Shown: positions 14,585-16,465 of the stretch, piece by piece
Layout of the letters: every line of letters begins with the position of its first letter
How positions within the stretch are numbered: position 1 is the first letter of the stretch
NCBI GenBank assembly: GCA_020718945.1
Contig: DYRB01000013.1
Span: 1-16,465, forward strand
Direction of reading: 5' to 3'
DNA from: Lamprocystis purpurea
GTDB taxonomy: Bacteria; Pseudomonadota; Gammaproteobacteria; Chromatiales; Chromatiaceae
DNA: 16,465 nt
Program-made: the position numbers and the translations under genes
Notes under the pieces: generated by a model
Databases searched by the model: none
What the model was told of the DNA's origin: nothing
What the model saw: the letters and a program-made list of their open reading frames with translations, nothing else

Positions 14585-15349
14585 ATGTGGCGGGACCGTC
14601 TCCAGTACAGTTGGCGCAGCGAAGTCGGGCTGGTGCGCAGCCGTAACGAGGACGCCGTGGCCGTTCACCCGGACCTCGGGCTGGTGGTGGTGGCGGACGG
14701 CGTCGGCGGCTCCAGTGCTGGGGACGTGGCCAGCCGCCTTGCCGCGGACGTGATCAGCGGTCGCTTCCAGCGCCAGACCCCCCAGCGGGGCGATCCGGAG
14801 AAGGCCCGGCTGTTCGTCGAGGCGGCGGTGGAAGAGGCCAATGTGGCCATCTGGGAATGGTCCCAGCGCCGCGAGGAGTGCCTAGGGATGGGCACCACCG
14901 TGGTCGCGGGCTTCTGCGGCCGCAACTGGCTCGCCTTCGCCTATGTCGGCGATTCGCGGCTCTACCTGCTGCGCGACGGGCTCCTCACCCAGATCTCCCG
15001 GGACCACTCCTTCATCCAGGAGGTGGTCGATCAGGGGTTCTTCCGCTCCATGGAAGAGGCCCGGCGCTACGGCATCAGCGACAACATCCTCACCCGAGCC
15101 CTGGGCTCCAACACCCAGGTCAAGGTCTCCTCCGACGTGGTCGAGATCCACCCCGGCGACCTCTTCCTGTTCTGTACCGATGGCCTGAGCGGTATGATCC
15201 CTGACCCCTGGCTGCAACAGATCCTCAAGGCCGGGGCCGGCCAGGAACTGGATGCCCTGTCCAGTACCCTGGTCCAGGTCGCCTGCGAGCGGGGCGGCGG
15301 GGACAACATCACCCTGGCCCTGGTGCGGGCTGGGCGCAAGACGGACTGA
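14585..15349 (+). CDS. PP2C-family serine/threonine protein phosphatase
   Basis: A 254-residue single-domain phosphatase of the bacterial PppA/Stp1 type. Metal- and phosphate-binding motifs are all present: RSRNEDA (18-24), VADGVGG (36-42), GMGTTVV, AYVGDSRLYLLRDG, SRDHS, FCTDGLS and GGGDNITLALV near the end. It should dephosphorylate Ser/Thr residues in the cytoplasm using Mn or Mg ions. No partner kinase or FHA gene is seen in the window, so the substrate is unknown. The gene begins 4 bp after dsbC and is probably co-transcribed with it. Similar phosphatases occur in type VI secretion clusters or with PknB-type kinases, but nothing here supports either setting. Confidence 0.92.
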   Translation: MWRDRLQYSWRSEVGLVRSRNEDAVAVHPDLGLVVVADGVGGSSAGDVASRLAADVISGRFQRQTPQRGDPEKARLFVEAAVEEANVAIWEWSQRREECLGMGTTVVAGFCGRNWLAFAYVGDSRLYLLRDGLLTQISRDHSFIQEVVDQGFFRSMEEARRYGISDNILTRALGSNTQVKVSSDVVEIHPGDLFLFCTDGLSGMIPDPWLQQILKAGAGQELDALSSTLVQVACERGGGDNITLALVRAGRKTD

Positions 15350-15352
15350 CGC

Positions 15353-15394
15353 GCTGGGCTGTTCCCCAGCCCGGGCCCAGGCGGCCGGGGCTGG
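15353..15394. terminator. Possible hairpin between the convergent phosphatase and rlmM genes
   Basis: The 51-bp gap between two convergent genes holds overlapping GC stems: GGGCTG (15356-15361) with CAGCCC (15367-15372), or CCAGCCC (15366-15372) with GGGCTGG (15388-15394). The location fits a shared terminator, but no U-tract follows on either strand. Confidence 0.3.
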
Positions 15395-15400
15395 CGCCGA

Positions 15401-16465
15401 TCAGCGTGGCCCCAGGACGCGCAGGTGCCCGGTCACCTCCTCGCGGTCGTGGTAGAGCTGCTTGAAACGCAGCCTGGCCTCGATCCCGACCCCGGCCAGC
15501 CGCTGTTCGATCAGGGCGCGGCAACGCTCGACCTCCTCGTAGCGCTTCTTCATCGGCAGCTTGAGATTGAACATGGCCTCGCGGCACAGGCGCCCAGCGC
15601 CCCAGTCCGCGACCAGGGCGGCGATGCGCGCCGGCTGCTCCACCATGTCGCATACCAACCAGTCCACCGGGCGCTGCGGGCGGAACCTGAATCCGTCGGC
15701 GCGCAGGTGCTCGACCAGGCCGCTGGCCATCAGGGCCGGGTCCATGGGGCCGTTATCCACCGCGGTTACATGGATCTGTCGCTGGACCAACTGCCAGGTC
15801 CAGCCGCCCGGGGCGGCGCCCAGGTCCACGGCGGTCTGCCCGGCACGTAGCCGCTCGGCGGCCTGAGGACCGCCGACAAACTCCAGAAAGGCCTCCTCCA
15901 GCTTCAGGGTCGAACGCGACGGCGCGGCCCGCGGCATGCGCAGCCGAGGTATGCCCATGGGCCAGGGGGATGCCTGGTCCGGCAGCGAGTAGCCGAGATA
16001 GGCCGTCGCCGAATCGATGAAAAAGGCGTGCAGGCGCGGCAGGGCGGGCCCGTCCCCGAGCTTGCCCGCCCCGTGCAGGGCCAGGCGGAAGGGCTTATCG
16101 AACTTCTTGAGGAAGGTGGAAAGCTCCTTGGCCTCGTTGGTATCCGCAGTCTCTAGCCAGACCTCCGAGAAGGGCCCGCCCAGGGCCGCGGCGACGGCCA
16201 GCAGGGGGCCGATGCGGTCGCCGGCCGGGAGCCCGGTCACCTGGGGTGCGGCGAAGATCAACTGGCGGGCAAAGACGAGTTCCCGCCAGCGCAGCCGCTC
16301 CAACAGCCGGGGGAGCGTCGCCGGGTCGTGCAGGTGGAAGCTGACATAGGCGCTGTCCGCGGCCGCCCTGGCATAGCCCGGGGCACCGAGGCGGACCGCG
16401 GTGGCACAGATCTCGGCGGCGCACTCCTTTTCGAAGCCGCCACGGCAGTAGAGGATGAGGGTGTC
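15401..16465 (-). CDS. rlmM: 23S rRNA 2'-O-ribose C2498 methyltransferase RlmM (first codon(s) beyond right edge)
   Basis: 354 residues are visible; the frame continues off the right edge, but the first visible residues (DTLILYCRGGFEKECAAEI) align with E. coli RlmM residues a few positions after its start Met, so only one or a few codons are missing. An N-terminal THUMP-like region (FARQLIFAAPQV, EVWLETADTNEAKELSTF, then PRLHAFFIDS and YLGYSL) is followed by a Rossmann methyltransferase domain with the SAM motif DLGAAPGGW (visible residues 214-222), an acidic strand DWLVCDMVEQP, and FNLKLPMKKRYEE. It methylates the ribose of C2498 in 23S rRNA. An internal TTG at 16303 could be taken for a start but would remove the THUMP region. 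It converges on the phosphatase gene. Confidence 0.94.
   Translation of the reverse strand, partial: DTLILYCRGGFEKECAAEICATAVRLGAPGYARAAADSAYVSFHLHDPATLPRLLERLRWRELVFARQLIFAAPQVTGLPAGDRIGPLLAVAAALGGPFSEVWLETADTNEAKELSTFLKKFDKPFRLALHGAGKLGDGPALPRLHAFFIDSATAYLGYSLPDQASPWPMGIPRLRMPRAAPSRSTLKLEEAFLEFVGGPQAAERLRAGQTAVDLGAAPGGWTWQLVQRQIHVTAVDNGPMDPALMASGLVEHLRADGFRFRPQRPVDWLVCDMVEQPARIAALVADWGAGRLCREAMFNLKLPMKKRYEEVERCRALIEQRLAGVGIEARLRFKQLYHDREEVTGHLRVLGPR

Noticed and set aside
1..16465. CRISPR arrays, tRNA or rRNA genes, complete insertion sequences
   Set aside because: I saw no regularly spaced repeats, no tRNA- or rRNA-like segments and no transposase frame with terminal repeats.

Overview
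The window is GC-rich (roughly two thirds G+C by eye) and carries conserved gammaproteobacterial housekeeping genes: xerD, yajQ, dsbC, an ogt-type methyltransferase and rlmM. Together with PEP-CTERM and DUF11-type surface-protein remnants, REP-like repeats and a large GGDEF-EAL protein, this fits a free-living gammaproteobacterium. A purple sulfur bacterium (Chromatiaceae-like) is my best guess; this is inference from gene content and composition, not a database result.

Layout. Bases 1-205 hold the 5' end of an unrecognised minus-strand gene that runs off the left edge. Bases 530-1051 (minus) encode a membrane-anchored thioredoxin-like disulfide oxidoreductase. Bases 1182-3434 (minus) are a graveyard of secreted or surface proteins. 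It contains a DUF11/SdrD-B/dockerin-like gene broken by one in-frame TAG and two frameshifts and lacking its 5' end, and next to it the C-terminal stub of a PEP-CTERM protein. From 3587 to 15349 everything lies on the plus strand: a membrane GTPase with a DUF697-type tail; REP-like palindromes; a di-heme cytochrome c peroxidase (MauG/CcpA family) overlapping by 4 bp a two-TM, multi-PAS GGDEF-EAL protein; a second DUF697-type GTPase; ogt-xerD (4 bp overlap); then yajQ, dsbC and a PP2C-type phosphatase, closely spaced. rlmM (minus) converges on the phosphatase gene and runs off the right edge with only its first codon or codons missing.

The most interesting signal is structural. Just before and overlapping the start of the second GTPase (about 9821-9928), in a third reading frame, lies a diverged copy of the last ~30 codons of the first GTPase, including its stop. 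Most differences are synonymous or conservative. The peroxidase/GGDEF-EAL module therefore sits between two copies of a GTPase 3' end. This suggests that a third, paralogous GTPase once stood there and was mostly replaced. The two surviving DUF697 GTPases look like a membrane-associated pair of unknown function, and the peroxidase/GGDEF-EAL pair looks like an inserted periplasmic redox plus c-di-GMP signalling module.
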